Positions 27,287 through 36,223 of a stretch of DNA of 58,078 nt are shown here, one piece after another (positions within the stretch are counted from its first letter, which is position 1; the number at the start of each line of letters is the position of its first letter). The stretch is from JBBRHF01 sp038223055. GTDB taxonomy: Bacteria; Actinomycetota; Actinomycetes; JACCUZ01. Below the pieces are notes generated by a model. That model saw only the letters and a list, made by a program, of their open reading frames with translations, searched no databases and had not been told where the DNA came from. A program made the translations under genes and the position numbers. The stretch lies in assembly GCA_038223055.1 (NCBI GenBank), contig JBBRHF010000002.1, forward strand, positions 1 through 58,078. The letters are read 5' to 3'.

Positions 27287-27940
27287 CTACGCTTCGGCCG
27301 CGAGCTCGCCGAGAACCTCGCGCAGGAGGTCCGCGCTCACCGCTCCCTGGCGCAGCACCCGGGGACTCGGGCCGGTGACGTCGACGATGGTGGAGGGCAC
27401 CGGGTCCCCGGCGGAGCCGCCGTCAAGGTAGACCGACACCGACTCGCCGAGCTGGTCGACCGCCTCGTCGACCGTCGTGGCCGGTTTGCGGCCGCTGATG
27501 TTGGCACTGCTGACCGCCATCGGGCCGGTTGCCGCCAGCAGTTCCAGGGCGACCGGGTGCAGCGGCATCCGCACCGCCACCGTGCCCCCGGTCTCGCCGA
27601 GGTCCCACTGCAACGAGGGCTGCGCGTGGCAGACCAGTGTCAGCCCGCCGGGCCAGAACGCCTCGACCAGCTTGCGCGCGGGTTCCTCGAGGCCGGTGGC
27701 GATCCCGTCAAGGGTCCGCGGGGAGCCCACGAGCACCGGGACGGGCAGGTCACGGCCCCTTCCCTTCGCGGCCAGCAGTGCCCTGACGCCTTCGGCGGAG
27801 AACGCGTCGGTCCCGAGGCCGTAGACGGTGTCTGTAGGCAGCACCACCAGGGCACCGCGCTGTGCCGCCGACGTGGCGAGGTCGAGGCCAGTGGCCCGCT
27901 CCATCGCCACGGCCATGTCGTAACGCCGGATCCAGCCCAC
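27287..27940 (-). CDS. tsaC: L-threonylcarbamoyladenylate synthase (YrdC/Sua5 family)
   Basis: 217 aa from GTG 27940; ATG 27916 (MAVAMERATG) is a possible alternative. One YrdC domain: LVVLPTDTVYGLGTDAFS (31-48), AKGRGRDLPVPVLVG, WPGGLTLV and PMAVSSANISGRKPATT. It makes threonylcarbamoyl-AMP for the t6A37 modification of tRNAs reading ANN codons. No C-terminal Sua5 domain is present. Clustered with prmC and prfA, as in other actinobacteria. Confidence 0.93.
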   Translation of the reverse strand: MGWIRRYDMAVAMERATGLDLATSAAQRGALVVLPTDTVYGLGTDAFSAEGVRALLAAKGRGRDLPVPVLVGSPRTLDGIATGLEEPARKLVEAFWPGGLTLVCHAQPSLQWDLGETGGTVAVRMPLHPVALELLAATGPMAVSSANISGRKPATTVDEAVDQLGESVSVYLDGGSAGDPVPSTIVDVTGPSPRVLRQGAVSADLLREVLGELAAEA

Positions 27941-27967
27941 CCGCCCATCCTTTCATCCCTGTCTCCC

Positions 27968-28007
27968 TGCTGCCTTCTGCTGCCTTCTGCTGCCTTCTGC
28001 TGCCACG
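27968..28007 (-). repeat. 10-bp tandem repeat between prmC and tsaC
   Basis: TGCTGCCTTC occurs at 27968, 27978 and 27988, with a partial fourth (TGCTGCCACG) at 27998. The array fills the gap between the prmC stop (28034) and the tsaC start (27940), in the untranslated leader of tsaC. Confidence 0.88.
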
Positions 28008-28033
28008 ATGTCCCGACGTGGACCGGTTGCGGG

Positions 28034-28876
28034 TCAGCCGCGGCGGACGGCGGTGACGTAGCGGTCCCGCCCGGCGAGGTCGCGGTGGTCAGCGACCTCG
28101 GCCCAGCGCCCGGTCTGCGCGAACACCGCGGGGGCCGACTCCCCCTGCAGGTCGGCGTGCTCGACGACGACCACGCCACCCGCGCGGAGCAGGCGCGCCG
28201 CCACCCCCTCCACCACGCGGACCGCGTCGAGCCCGTCCGGACCGGACCACAGGGCCAGCGCCGGGTCGTGGGCGGCGACCTCGGGATCGCGGATGTGGGC
28301 GCCGAGCGGGATGTAGGGCGGATTGCTCACCACCACGTCGGCCAGACCATCGAGGCCGCTGAAGGCGGTCGCCATGTCCCCGAGCAGCACGTCGACCGTC
28401 GTACCGGCGGCGTTGCGGACCGCCCAGGCATGCGCCGCCGGATCGGCTTCGATGGCGTGCACCTGCGCTCCGGACACCTCGTGGGAGACAGAGAGCGCGA
28501 TCGCGCCGGATCCGGTTCCGAGATCGACGACGACCGGTGCCCGGCCGGTCACTTCGCGGGCGGCGAGGATGGCGGCCTCGGCCACCATCTCGGTCTCCGG
28601 GCGCGGCACGAAGACACCGTGACCCACGGCCAGGGTCAGGTAGCGGAAGTGAGCCTGCCCGGTGATGTGCTGGAGCGGCTCGCGGGCGGCGCGCCGCTCG
28701 ACGTACGCGCTGAACTGGGGTCCCGGCGCGTCGTGGCGCCAGAGGTTGGACCGCTCGTCGCCCAGGGAGTGCGCGGCGAGCTCCTCGGCGTCAAATCGGG
28801 GCGAGGGCACACCGGCTTCGGCGAGCCGTGCGGTCGCCCGGGCCAGCTCGCTGCGTAGCCCGGTCGGGGGTGTCAC
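28034..28876 (-). CDS. prmC: Release factor glutamine methyltransferase
   Basis: 280 aa from GTG 28876, overlapping the prfA stop by four bases (GTGA). The N-terminal helical domain (1-75) binds the release factor. The methyltransferase core has VVDLGTGSGAIALS (117-130) for AdoMet and the catalytic NPPY at 185-188. It methylates the Gln of the GGQ motif in RF1 and RF2, and its partner prfA is the coupled gene upstream. Confidence 0.96.
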   Translation of the reverse strand: MTPPTGLRSELARATARLAEAGVPSPRFDAEELAAHSLGDERSNLWRHDAPGPQFSAYVERRAAREPLQHITGQAHFRYLTLAVGHGVFVPRPETEMVAEAAILAAREVTGRAPVVVDLGTGSGAIALSVSHEVSGAQVHAIEADPAAHAWAVRNAAGTTVDVLLGDMATAFSGLDGLADVVVSNPPYIPLGAHIRDPEVAAHDPALALWSGPDGLDAVRVVEGVAARLLRAGGVVVVEHADLQGESAPAVFAQTGRWAEVADHRDLAGRDRYVTAVRRG

Positions 28877-29943
28877 GTGCCGGCGGTCGCGAGCCTGGCC
28901 GCGATGTCGGCGTCGACGAGGGCCTGGATCACCGCGTCGAGGTCCCCGTCGAGCACCTGGTCAAGGTTGTAGGCTTTGAAGTTGACTCGGTGGTCGGCTA
29001 TGCGGTTTTCGGCGAAGTTGTAGGTGCGCACCCGTTCGGACCGGTCGACGGTGCGGACCTGGCTGCGCCGCTCCGCCGAAGCCGCCGCGTCGGCAGCCTC
29101 CTGCGCGGCCGCCAGCAGCCTGGCGCGCAGGATCCGCAGCGCGGCCTCGCGGTTCTGCAGCTGACTCTTCTCGTTCTGGCAAGACGCCACGATTCCGGTG
29201 GGCACGTGGGTGATCCGCACCGCGGAGTCGGTCGTGTTGACGCTCTGCCCGCCGGGACCGGAGGAGCGGTAGACGTCGATGCGCAGGTCGTGCATGTCCA
29301 GCTGTACGTCGACCTCCTCCGCCTCCGGGAGCACGAGCACGCCGGCGGCACTGGTGTGGATGCGCCCCTGTGACTCGGTGACGGGGACCCGCTGCACGCG
29401 ATGAACCCCCGCCTCGTACTTCAACCGGGCCCAGGCGCCCTCGCCCTCGCCGACCGAACCACGCGACTTGACCGCGAACGAAACGTCCTTGTATCCGCCG
29501 AGGTCGGATTCCGTCGCGTCGATGACCTCGGTCTTCCAGCCGGTGCGCTCGGCGAACCGCAGATACATGCGCAGCAGGTCGCCGGCGAACAGGGCCGACT
29601 CCTCGCCCCCCTCCCCGGCCTTGATCTCCATGATGACGTCGCGGTCGTCGTTGGGGTCCCGCGGCAGCAGCAGCAGTCGGAGCCGGTCCTCGAGCTCGGC
29701 CCGGTGGCTCTCCAGCGCCGTGATCTCGGGGCCGAACGATGGGTCCTCGGCGACTAGCTCGCGGGCGGTCGCGAGGTCGCCCTCGAGGGCGGCCAGCGCC
29801 TTGTGCGCCTCGACGACCGGCGTGAGCTCGGAATAGCGCTTGCCGAGGCGCCGCGCGGCGCCCTGGTCGGCGTGCACGGCCGGGTCGGCCAGGTCGCGCT
29901 CGATCCTGGCGTGCTCGGCAAGGAGTTCGGCGGGGGCATGCAC
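28873..29943 (-). CDS. prfA: Peptide chain release factor 1
   Basis: 356 aa from GTG 29943. The codon-recognition tripeptide is Pro187-Val188-Thr189 (RVPVTESQGR), the PxT type of RF1 that reads UAA and UAG. The hydrolysis motif GGQ is at 231-233 (SSGPGGQSVNTTDSAVR). A longer frame to 30006 starts with a TTG without ribosome site and lies against the terminator, so I reject it. Length at 29943 matches RF1. Confidence 0.96.
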   Translation of the reverse strand: MHAPAELLAEHARIERDLADPAVHADQGAARRLGKRYSELTPVVEAHKALAALEGDLATARELVAEDPSFGPEITALESHRAELEDRLRLLLLPRDPNDDRDVIMEIKAGEGGEESALFAGDLLRMYLRFAERTGWKTEVIDATESDLGGYKDVSFAVKSRGSVGEGEGAWARLKYEAGVHRVQRVPVTESQGRIHTSAAGVLVLPEAEEVDVQLDMHDLRIDVYRSSGPGGQSVNTTDSAVRITHVPTGIVASCQNEKSQLQNREAALRILRARLLAAAQEAADAAASAERRSQVRTVDRSERVRTYNFAENRIADHRVNFKAYNLDQVLDGDLDAVIQALVDADIAARLATAGT

Positions 29944-30006
29944 GGCGGTTTCCGTCTCGGTCGGCAGGGTTCGGCAGCGAGCGTCTTGGCAATCAGCAAA
30001 TGGCAA

Positions 30007-30048
30007 CGGCGCCGGTCGGCAGACCCGAAGGTCGACCGACCGGCGCCG
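30007..30048 (-). terminator. Strong hairpin between rpmE and prfA
   Basis: CGGCGCCGGTCGG (30007-30019) pairs perfectly with CCGACCGGCGCCG (30036-30048). Inside the loop, GACC-CGAA-GGTC forms a further 4-bp stem with a tetraloop. It starts eight bases past the rpmE stop. No U-tract follows, as is common in actinobacteria. Confidence 0.75.
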
Positions 30049-30056
30049 CAGCGAGG

Positions 30057-30287
30057 CTACTTGGCAGCGGTGCTGGACTTGGAGCCCTTACCGAACCGCT
30101 TCTCGAACCGGGCCACCCGGCCGCCGGTGTCGAGGATCTTCTGCTTGCCGGTGTAGAAGGGGTGGCACTGCGAGCAGACCTCGGAGCGGATGGAGCCGTT
30201 CTTCGCTGTGCTGTGCGTGGTGAACGACGAACCGCAGGTGCAGGTCGCCGTCGTCTCGATGTAGTCGGGGTGAATGCCGGGTTTCAC
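30057..30287 (-). CDS. rpmE: 50S ribosomal protein L31 (zinc-binding type)
   Basis: 76 aa from ATG 30287. Zinc ligands Cys16, Cys18, Cys38 and Cys41 (TCTC and CSQCHPFYTG) mark the C+ form of L31, the one replaced by a zinc-free paralogue under zinc limitation. MKPGIHPDY is the canonical start. It ends just before a strong hairpin and lies between rho and prfA as in mycobacteria. Confidence 0.97.
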   Translation of the reverse strand: MKPGIHPDYIETTATCTCGSSFTTHSTAKNGSIRSEVCSQCHPFYTGKQKILDTGGRVARFEKRFGKGSKSSTAAK

Positions 30288-30447
30288 GGTGGTCTCCTCA
30301 TCGGTGATCGGCCGCCGGGTCGTCGCGCGAAAGTGCGGGACGTGAACCGGAACCAGTGGACCAGTGTGCCAGAGGTAGGCACGTGCCCATCAACGCTACG
30401 GACCGGGCGCCTCTTCCCAGGCGGCGCCCAGCCGTTGTCGACGGCGC

Positions 30448-32541
30448 TCAGTCGTCGCCGCCGCCGTTGCCCGGCAGCGGCATCGTCTTCTGCACCTGCA
30501 TCAGGAACTCGGCGTTGCTCGACGTCTTCTTCATCTTGTCGAGCAAGAGCTCGAGGGCCTGCTGCATGTCCAACGCGTGCAGCACCCGCCGCAGCTTCCA
30601 GGTGACCTGAAGTTCGTCCTTGGGCATCAGGATCTCTTCCTTGCGCGTGCCCGAGGGGTCGACGTCGACGGCGGGGAAGATCCGCTTGTCGGCGAGCTTG
30701 CGGTCCAGCTTGAGCTCCATGTTGCCGGTGCCCTTGAACTCCTCGAAGATCACCTCGTCCATCCTCGAGCCCGTCTCGACCAGGGCCGTGGCAAGGATGG
30801 TGAGGGAGCCGCCGTTCTCGATGTTGCGGGCGGCTCCGAAGAAGCGTTTGGGAGGATAGAGCGCGGTGGAGTCCACGCCACCGGACAGGATCCGCCCGCT
30901 CGCCGGCGCGGCGAGGTTGTAGGCCCGCCCGAGCCGGGTGATGGAGTCGAGCAGGACGACGACGTCGTGCCCGAGCTCGACCAGCCTCTTGGCCCGCTCG
31001 ATCGCCAGCTCCGCAACGATCGTGTGGTCTTCGGCCGGCCGGTCGAAGGTCGAGGCAATGACCTCGCCCTTGACCGACCGTTGCATGTCGGTGACCTCTT
31101 CGGGTCGCTCGTCGACGAGCACGACCATCAGGTGACATTCAGGGTTGTTTTCGGTGATGGCGTTGGCGATGGCCTGCAGCACCATCGTCTTGCCGGCTTT
31201 CGGCGGGGAGACGATCAACCCGCGCTGACCCTTGCCGATCGGGGCCACCAGGTCGATGACGCGGGTGGTGAGGATGCCCGGCTCGGTCTCGAGCCGCAGC
31301 CTGTCCTGCGGGTAGAGCGGCGTGAGTTTGCCGAACTCGACCCGCCCGCGGGCCTTCTCCGGCTCGGCGCCGTTCACGGTGTCCAGGCGCACGAGCGCGT
31401 TGAACTTCTCCTTGCGTTCACCGTCGCGGGGTGCCCGGACGGCGCCGGTGATCGCGTCGCCCTTGCGCAACCCGCTCTTGCGGACCTGGGCAAGGGGGAC
31501 GTAGACGTCGTTGGAACCGGGCAGGTAGCCCGACGTACGGACGAAGGCGTAACTGTCCAGGATGTCCAGAATGCCGGCGACGGGCACGAGCACGTCGTCC
31601 TCGGAGATCTCCGGCTCGGCCTCGCCGGGGGTAAACCCGCCGTCCCGACCGCTGCGGTTGCGGCTGCGGTTACGATCCCGGTAGCGGCCCCGACGCCGGC
31701 GGTTCCCGCCCCCGCCGTCGAAGTCGTCGTCGTCGGGGCCGTGCTGGTCGCGGTTGCCCTGCTGGTCGCGGTTGCCCTGGGTCCGGTTCTGCCCGCCCTG
31801 CTGTTCGCGGCCCTGCCCGCCCTGCTGGTCCTTGCTCTGCCCGCCCTGCTGGTCCCGGCTCTGCCCGCCCTGCTGGTCCCGGCCCTGCCCGCCCTGCTGG
31901 TCCCGGCTCTGCCCGCCCTGCGTGTGGCCGTTCTGCGCCTGCGGGGCGGGCGCCGAACGGTCCTGCTGCTGCCCGCCGTGCTGGCGGTCACCGTGCTGGT
32001 CCCGCGGGCGACGCTCGCGGCGGGGCCGCTGATGCTGCTCCCCGGTCTGGTCGGGGCCGGACTCAGCCGCTTCCGACGACTGGGTGGCCTCCGCCGGCGG
32101 GGCCGACTGGGTCGGCAGGCTCGCCTCGACCGGCAGCGTGGCCTCGACCGGCAGCGTGGCCTCGACCGGCAGCGGGGGCTGGCTCGGCCGCGTGGCGGGG
32201 GCTGCGCCCGCATGCTGGGGGGCCGGGTCCGCGTGCTGGGGGGCCGGGTCCGCGTGCTGGGGGGCCGCGTCGGCGGGACGGGATCCGCTCCCGGCACCGG
32301 ACCCGTTGCCGGCGCTCTGGCGCTCCTTGATGGCCTCGATCAGCTGAACCTTGCGCATGCGCCCGGTCCCGCTAATGCCGAGATCGGCGGCGACGCCCTG
32401 CAGCTCGGCCAGCACCATGCCGGACAGTCCGGCAGCCTTCCGGCGGGCCGGCTTGTCCGGCTTGTCGGAGTTCTTGGTGCTGGAGGTGTCCCCGGAGGCT
32501 CCCGCGATGGGTGCGTCCAGGAGATCGGTGGTGTCGGACAC
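30448..32541 (-). CDS. rho: Transcription termination factor Rho with long disordered insertion
   Basis: 697 aa from GTG 32541 (GAGGAAGGA upstream), against about 420 in E. coli. Residues 35-75 are the Rho N-terminal helical domain (LSGMVLAELQGVAADLG). Residues 80-310 are low complexity: repeats of QHADPAP, PVEATL and about six GGQ(S/G)RDQQ units, then Asp-rich and Arg-rich stretches. The RNA-binding and ATPase core starts near 312, with Walker A SPPKAGKT at 445-452 and VVVLLDSITRLGRAYN. Such insertions are known in actinobacterial Rho and bind RNA; the Gln/Gly repeats are unusually regular here. The enzyme unwinds RNA to end transcription. Confidence 0.96.
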   Translation of the reverse strand: MSDTTDLLDAPIAGASGDTSSTKNSDKPDKPARRKAAGLSGMVLAELQGVAADLGISGTGRMRKVQLIEAIKERQSAGNGSGAGSGSRPADAAPQHADPAPQHADPAPQHAGAAPATRPSQPPLPVEATLPVEATLPVEASLPTQSAPPAEATQSSEAAESGPDQTGEQHQRPRRERRPRDQHGDRQHGGQQQDRSAPAPQAQNGHTQGGQSRDQQGGQGRDQQGGQSRDQQGGQSKDQQGGQGREQQGGQNRTQGNRDQQGNRDQHGPDDDDFDGGGGNRRRRGRYRDRNRSRNRSGRDGGFTPGEAEPEISEDDVLVPVAGILDILDSYAFVRTSGYLPGSNDVYVPLAQVRKSGLRKGDAITGAVRAPRDGERKEKFNALVRLDTVNGAEPEKARGRVEFGKLTPLYPQDRLRLETEPGILTTRVIDLVAPIGKGQRGLIVSPPKAGKTMVLQAIANAITENNPECHLMVVLVDERPEEVTDMQRSVKGEVIASTFDRPAEDHTIVAELAIERAKRLVELGHDVVVLLDSITRLGRAYNLAAPASGRILSGGVDSTALYPPKRFFGAARNIENGGSLTILATALVETGSRMDEVIFEEFKGTGNMELKLDRKLADKRIFPAVDVDPSGTRKEEILMPKDELQVTWKLRRVLHALDMQQALELLLDKMKKTSSNAEFLMQVQKTMPLPGNGGGDD
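31780..31925 (-). repeat. About six 24-bp repeats inside rho coding for GGQxRDQQ
   Basis: Consecutive units of about 24 bp (plus-strand core GCCCTGCTGGTCCCGGCTCT) code for the GGQSRDQQ octapeptide and its variants (SKDQQ, GREQQ). Point differences are mostly silent or conservative. Confidence 0.8.
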
Positions 32542-32859
32542 GCTTGGTCCTTCCTCATCGAGCGGCGCTCTACGACGATGTCGCACGGCAACCGGTCGTG
32601 CTCGCTCCCGGCCCTCGTGCGGACGCCGGGCTCCGCCACTCATGGACGGAGATATTGGGGGAAATCGCCCAGTCGCCGAACCGAATCAGTCGGACGGAAC
32701 TCGGCCACCTCCGGGCTCCGCAGGTGCCGCGCGACCCGATTGAGCTGAGGGCGAAACCAGCGGGGGCCAACGTCAGTCACGGAGAAACGGAGCCTGTGAC
32801 GTCGGGAGAAAATGGCGGAGCACCGGCCGTTGTGCTCAGCGCCTGGTGCACTGTGAATC
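32542..32859 (-). promoter_or_regulatory. 318-bp leader region of rho
   Basis: No gene is supported here. The stretch separates thrB from rho. A TAGGAT hexamer (complement of 32857-32862, overlapping the thrB stop codon) fits the TANNNT -10 pattern and could start a leader of roughly 300 nt; no good -35 is evident. A long leader would suit Rho autoregulation, but I cannot show a structure. Confidence 0.3.
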
Positions 32860-33810
32860 CTAACACCATCCTGGCGTGGAACCATCCCTTCGACCCGGCT
32901 CAAACTCGCACACCCGAGCCCCACCCCGGTCGACGGCCAGGTCGAGCACCGACCACTCGTGCCCGGCTGCGGCGTGCACGACCTCCTGCGCGCCGACCTC
33001 GAGGATCAGCGCCAGCACCGTCGGCCCGGCGCCCGACACCACGGCGGCAACGCCAGCCTCACGCAGGCGCCGCACCATCGCCAGGGTCGCCGGCATCGCG
33101 CTCGCCCGGTAGCCCTGATGCAGCCGGTCCTCCGTCGCCGGCAGCAGGACGTCCGGGCGCCCGGTCAGCGCGGCCACCAGCAGGGCCGCCCGCCCCGCCG
33201 AGTGAGCGGCATCCCGGTGGGTCACCGACGCGGGCAGCAGCCCCCGGGCGGTGCTCGTCGACAGCGCCATGGAGGGCACCAGCGCCACCGTGGTCAGATC
33301 GACATGCGGGTCGAGCCGGATCGCCCGGGCCACGCCGTCCGCCGTCCACGCCACCGTCAGCCCACCCAGCAGGCAGGCGGCGACGTTGTCGGGGTGACCC
33401 TCGAGCTCGCTGGCCAGCGCGAGCACCGCCGCGTCGTCGAACCGGGGGCCCGCGCAGGCCAGCGCCCGGCCGGCCAGCACGCCCGCCACGATGGCCGCCG
33501 CCGACGAGCCGAGGCCGCGCCCGTGCGGGATGTGGTTGACACAGCGCAGATCCAGCCCGGGTGGGACCTCCCCAAGCCGCTGGAACGTCGCATGCACGGC
33601 GCGTACGACGAGGTGGGCCGCGTCCCGGGGGACGTCCTCGGCGCCCTCGCCCTCAACGCGCACCCGTAGGCCGCCGTGCGGTTCGCGAGCGGCGTGGACC
33701 TCGTCGTAGAGCTGCAGGGCCAGGCCCAACGCGTCGAAGCCGGGCCCGAGGTTGGCGCTGGTTGCGGGCGTGGTCACGGTGACACCGTCGGGGAACAGCA
33801 CCGCCGTCAC
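32860..33810 (-). CDS. thrB: Homoserine kinase
   Basis: 316 aa from GTG 33810, overlapping the thrC stop by four bases (GTGA). GHMP kinase: TTPATSANLGPGFDALGLAL (13-32), ATP-binding PHGRGLGSSAA (95-105) and the C-terminal VVSGAGPTVLAL. It phosphorylates homoserine, the step before threonine synthase. Third gene of hom-thrC-thrB. Confidence 0.96.
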   Translation of the reverse strand: MTAVLFPDGVTVTTPATSANLGPGFDALGLALQLYDEVHAAREPHGGLRVRVEGEGAEDVPRDAAHLVVRAVHATFQRLGEVPPGLDLRCVNHIPHGRGLGSSAAAIVAGVLAGRALACAGPRFDDAAVLALASELEGHPDNVAACLLGGLTVAWTADGVARAIRLDPHVDLTTVALVPSMALSTSTARGLLPASVTHRDAAHSAGRAALLVAALTGRPDVLLPATEDRLHQGYRASAMPATLAMVRRLREAGVAAVVSGAGPTVLALILEVGAQEVVHAAAGHEWSVLDLAVDRGGARVCEFEPGRRDGSTPGWC

Positions 33811-34865
33811 AGCCCCAGAGCGGCGGCCGCTGCGGCACACTGCGCGGGCACGGTCGTCGTCGAGATCGTCAGACCCGAGAGCGCGGTCTCGGTGTCCTTG
33901 AGCCCGTTGCCGGTCACGGTGCACACGACCACCTGACCCGGGTCGAGCAGGCCCTGCTCGTGGCGCTGCAGCAGGCCGGCGACCGAGGCCGCCGAGGCGG
34001 GCTCGACGAAGATGCCCTCGCGCCGTGACAGCAGGGCCTGGGCGGCCAGGATCTGGGGGTCGGTGACGGCATCGATGGCCCCGCGGGACGCGTCGCGCGC
34101 GGCCACGGCGCCGCTCCAGGACGCGGGGTCGCCGATCCGGATGGCCGTGGCCACAGTGTCCGGATCGGCCACCCGCGCGCCCAGCACGATGGGCGCCGCC
34201 CCGGCAGCCTGGAACCCCCACATCCGGGGAAGCTGGTCGGACCTGCCGTCGTCGGCGTACTCGCCGTAGCCCAGCCAGTAGGCGGTGATGTTGCCGGCGT
34301 TGCCGACCGGCAGGCAATGGATGTCGGGGGCGCGGCCCAGCGCGTCGACGATCTCGAACGCGGCGGTCTTCTGGCCCTGGATGCGGAACGCGTTGACCGA
34401 GTTGACCAGGGACACCGGGTGCTCGTCGGCGAGTTGGCGAGCGACCCGCAGACAGTCGTCGAAACCGCCCTCGATCTGCAGCAGCTGGGCGCCGTGCACA
34501 AGGGCCTGAGCCAGCTTGCCGGCGGCAATGCGACCAAAGGGGACGAGGACAACACAGCTAAGACCCGCCTTGGCCGCGTAAGCCGCGGCCGAGGCGCTGG
34601 TGTTGCCGGTGGAGGCGCAGATGACGGCAGTGGCGCCCTGCTCGAGCGCCTTGGAGATGGCCACCGTCATGCCGCGGTCCTTGAACGAACCGGTCGGGTT
34701 GGCGCCCTCGACCTTGAGCAGGACTTCGCAGCCGGTCAGCTCGGACAGGTGAGCCGCGGCCACCAGCGGCGTGCCCCCCTCACCCAGGGTCACCACCGGG
34801 GTCGCGGGGCCGACCGGCAGTCGCTCGGAGTACTCACCGATGACGCCTCGCCAGAGCCTGGCCAT
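33807..34865 (-). CDS. thrC: Threonine synthase
   Basis: 352 aa from ATG 34865, whose first base is shared with the hom stop (TGATG). PLP enzyme; the Schiff-base lysine is Lys62 in NPTGSFKDRGMTVA, and CASTGNTSASAAAYAAKAGL plus PVGNAGNITAYW bind phosphate and cofactor. It converts O-phosphohomoserine to threonine. Confidence 0.97.
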   Translation of the reverse strand: MARLWRGVIGEYSERLPVGPATPVVTLGEGGTPLVAAAHLSELTGCEVLLKVEGANPTGSFKDRGMTVAISKALEQGATAVICASTGNTSASAAAYAAKAGLSCVVLVPFGRIAAGKLAQALVHGAQLLQIEGGFDDCLRVARQLADEHPVSLVNSVNAFRIQGQKTAAFEIVDALGRAPDIHCLPVGNAGNITAYWLGYGEYADDGRSDQLPRMWGFQAAGAAPIVLGARVADPDTVATAIRIGDPASWSGAVAARDASRGAIDAVTDPQILAAQALLSRREGIFVEPASAASVAGLLQRHEQGLLDPGQVVVCTVTGNGLKDTETALSGLTISTTTVPAQCAAAAAALGL

Positions 34866-36157
34866 CACTGTCCTTCCACTCGCATGACGCTGAGCACGCC
34901 GCGCACGATCTCCAGGCACCGTAAGGCTTCCACCGTCGCGGACAGGGCCGCGTCGGTCGCCGTGTGAGTGACAATGACGAGCTCGGCGTCGTCGGTGCCG
35001 TGCTTCTGCTGGCGGACCGTCTCGATCGAGACGCCGTGCTCGGCGAAGCAGGTGGCGACCTGAGCGAGCACGCCGGCGCGATCGGCCACGTCGAGGCTGA
35101 CGTGGTAGCGCGTGCGGGTTCGCCCCATGGGGCGAACCGGCAGGTCGGCGTAGGAGGACTCCCCCGGCCCCCGCCCGCCGGAGGCCTTGTGGCGGGCCAC
35201 GGCCACGACGTCGCCGAGCACGGCGCTGGCCGTCGGCGCGCCGCCGGCGCCCCGTCCGTAGAACATCAGCTCCCCAGCCGACTCGCACTCAACGAAGACG
35301 GCGTTGAACGCCTCGCGCACCCCCGCCAGCGGGTGCCCGAGGGGGATCATCGCCGGGTGGGCTCGCACGCCCACGCTGCGGCCGTCGTCGGCGAGCTCGG
35401 CGATGGCCAGCAGCTTGACCACGCACCCCATCGCGCGGGCGCTGGAGATGTCGGAGCTGGTCACCTCGCTGATGCCCTCCCGGTGGACGTCGGCCGCGGT
35501 CACCGGGGTGTGGAAGGCCAGAGCGGCCAGGATCGCGGCCTTGGCTGCTGCGTCGAACCCCTCGACGTCGGCGGTGGGGTCGGCCTCGGCGTAGCCCAGT
35601 GCCTGCGCCTCTTCCAGCGCCTCGCTGAAACCGGCCCCGCTTTCGGTCATCCGGGTGAGGATGTAGTTGGTGGTGCCGTTGACGATGCCGAGGACGCGGC
35701 GCACCCGGTCGCCGGCCAGCGACTCGCGCAGCGGGCGCAGGATCGGGATCGCCCCGGCGACCGCCGCCTCGTAGTAGAGGTCTCCGCCGTACTTGTCGGC
35801 AGCCGCGTAGAGGGTCGCACCATCCTGGGCCAGCAACGCCTTGTTGGCGCTCACAACCGATGCGCCCGACTCGAGGGCTGCCAAGATCAGCGAACGGGCC
35901 GGCTCGATCCCGCCGATGACCTCCACCACGATGTCGATGTCACCGCGGGTGACCAGGCCGAGCGCTTCGTCGGTGAACAGCGCCGGGTCGACCGGGAGGT
36001 CGCCCCGGTCCCGTCCGGGCCGGCGTACGGCGATCCCGGCGAGCTCGAGTGGCACGCCCGCCCGCGCCGCGAGGTCGGACGCGTGCAGCGTGAGCAGGCG
36101 CGCCACCTCGCTGCCAACGACACCGCAGCCCAGCAGGGCGACCTTCAGTGACTCCAT
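34865..36157 (-). CDS. hom: Homoserine dehydrogenase with ACT domain
   Basis: 430 aa from ATG 36157 (GGAG about ten bases upstream). NAD(P) site LKVALLGCGVVGSEV (Gly10-x-Gly12-xx-Gly15), GGIEPARSLI and KALLAQDG in the catalytic part. The ACT domain (about 350-430, RYHVSLDVADRAGVLAQVAT) gives allosteric inhibition by threonine. It reduces aspartate semialdehyde to homoserine. It lies 66 bp after lysA. Confidence 0.97.
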   Translation of the reverse strand: MESLKVALLGCGVVGSEVARLLTLHASDLAARAGVPLELAGIAVRRPGRDRGDLPVDPALFTDEALGLVTRGDIDIVVEVIGGIEPARSLILAALESGASVVSANKALLAQDGATLYAAADKYGGDLYYEAAVAGAIPILRPLRESLAGDRVRRVLGIVNGTTNYILTRMTESGAGFSEALEEAQALGYAEADPTADVEGFDAAAKAAILAALAFHTPVTAADVHREGISEVTSSDISSARAMGCVVKLLAIAELADDGRSVGVRAHPAMIPLGHPLAGVREAFNAVFVECESAGELMFYGRGAGGAPTASAVLGDVVAVARHKASGGRGPGESSYADLPVRPMGRTRTRYHVSLDVADRAGVLAQVATCFAEHGVSIETVRQQKHGTDDAELVIVTHTATDAALSATVEALRCLEIVRGVLSVMRVEGQ

Positions 36158-36223
36158 GCACTCAACTCCATGTCGCAAGCCTGTCAGACTCGGCGGACGA
36201 TCGTGGCCGCTGGGCCGGGCGGG

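Noticed and set aside
24339..27431. A 1030-codon open frame on the plus strand across the wecA/glyA region
   Set aside because: It is antisense to clear wecA, glyA and ATP synthase-linked genes. High GC keeps opposite frames open; its translation is Gly/Arg/His-rich with no domain.
29944..30006. Longer N terminus for prfA
   Set aside because: A TTG without ribosome site directly beside the terminator; RF1 family length fits GTG 29943.
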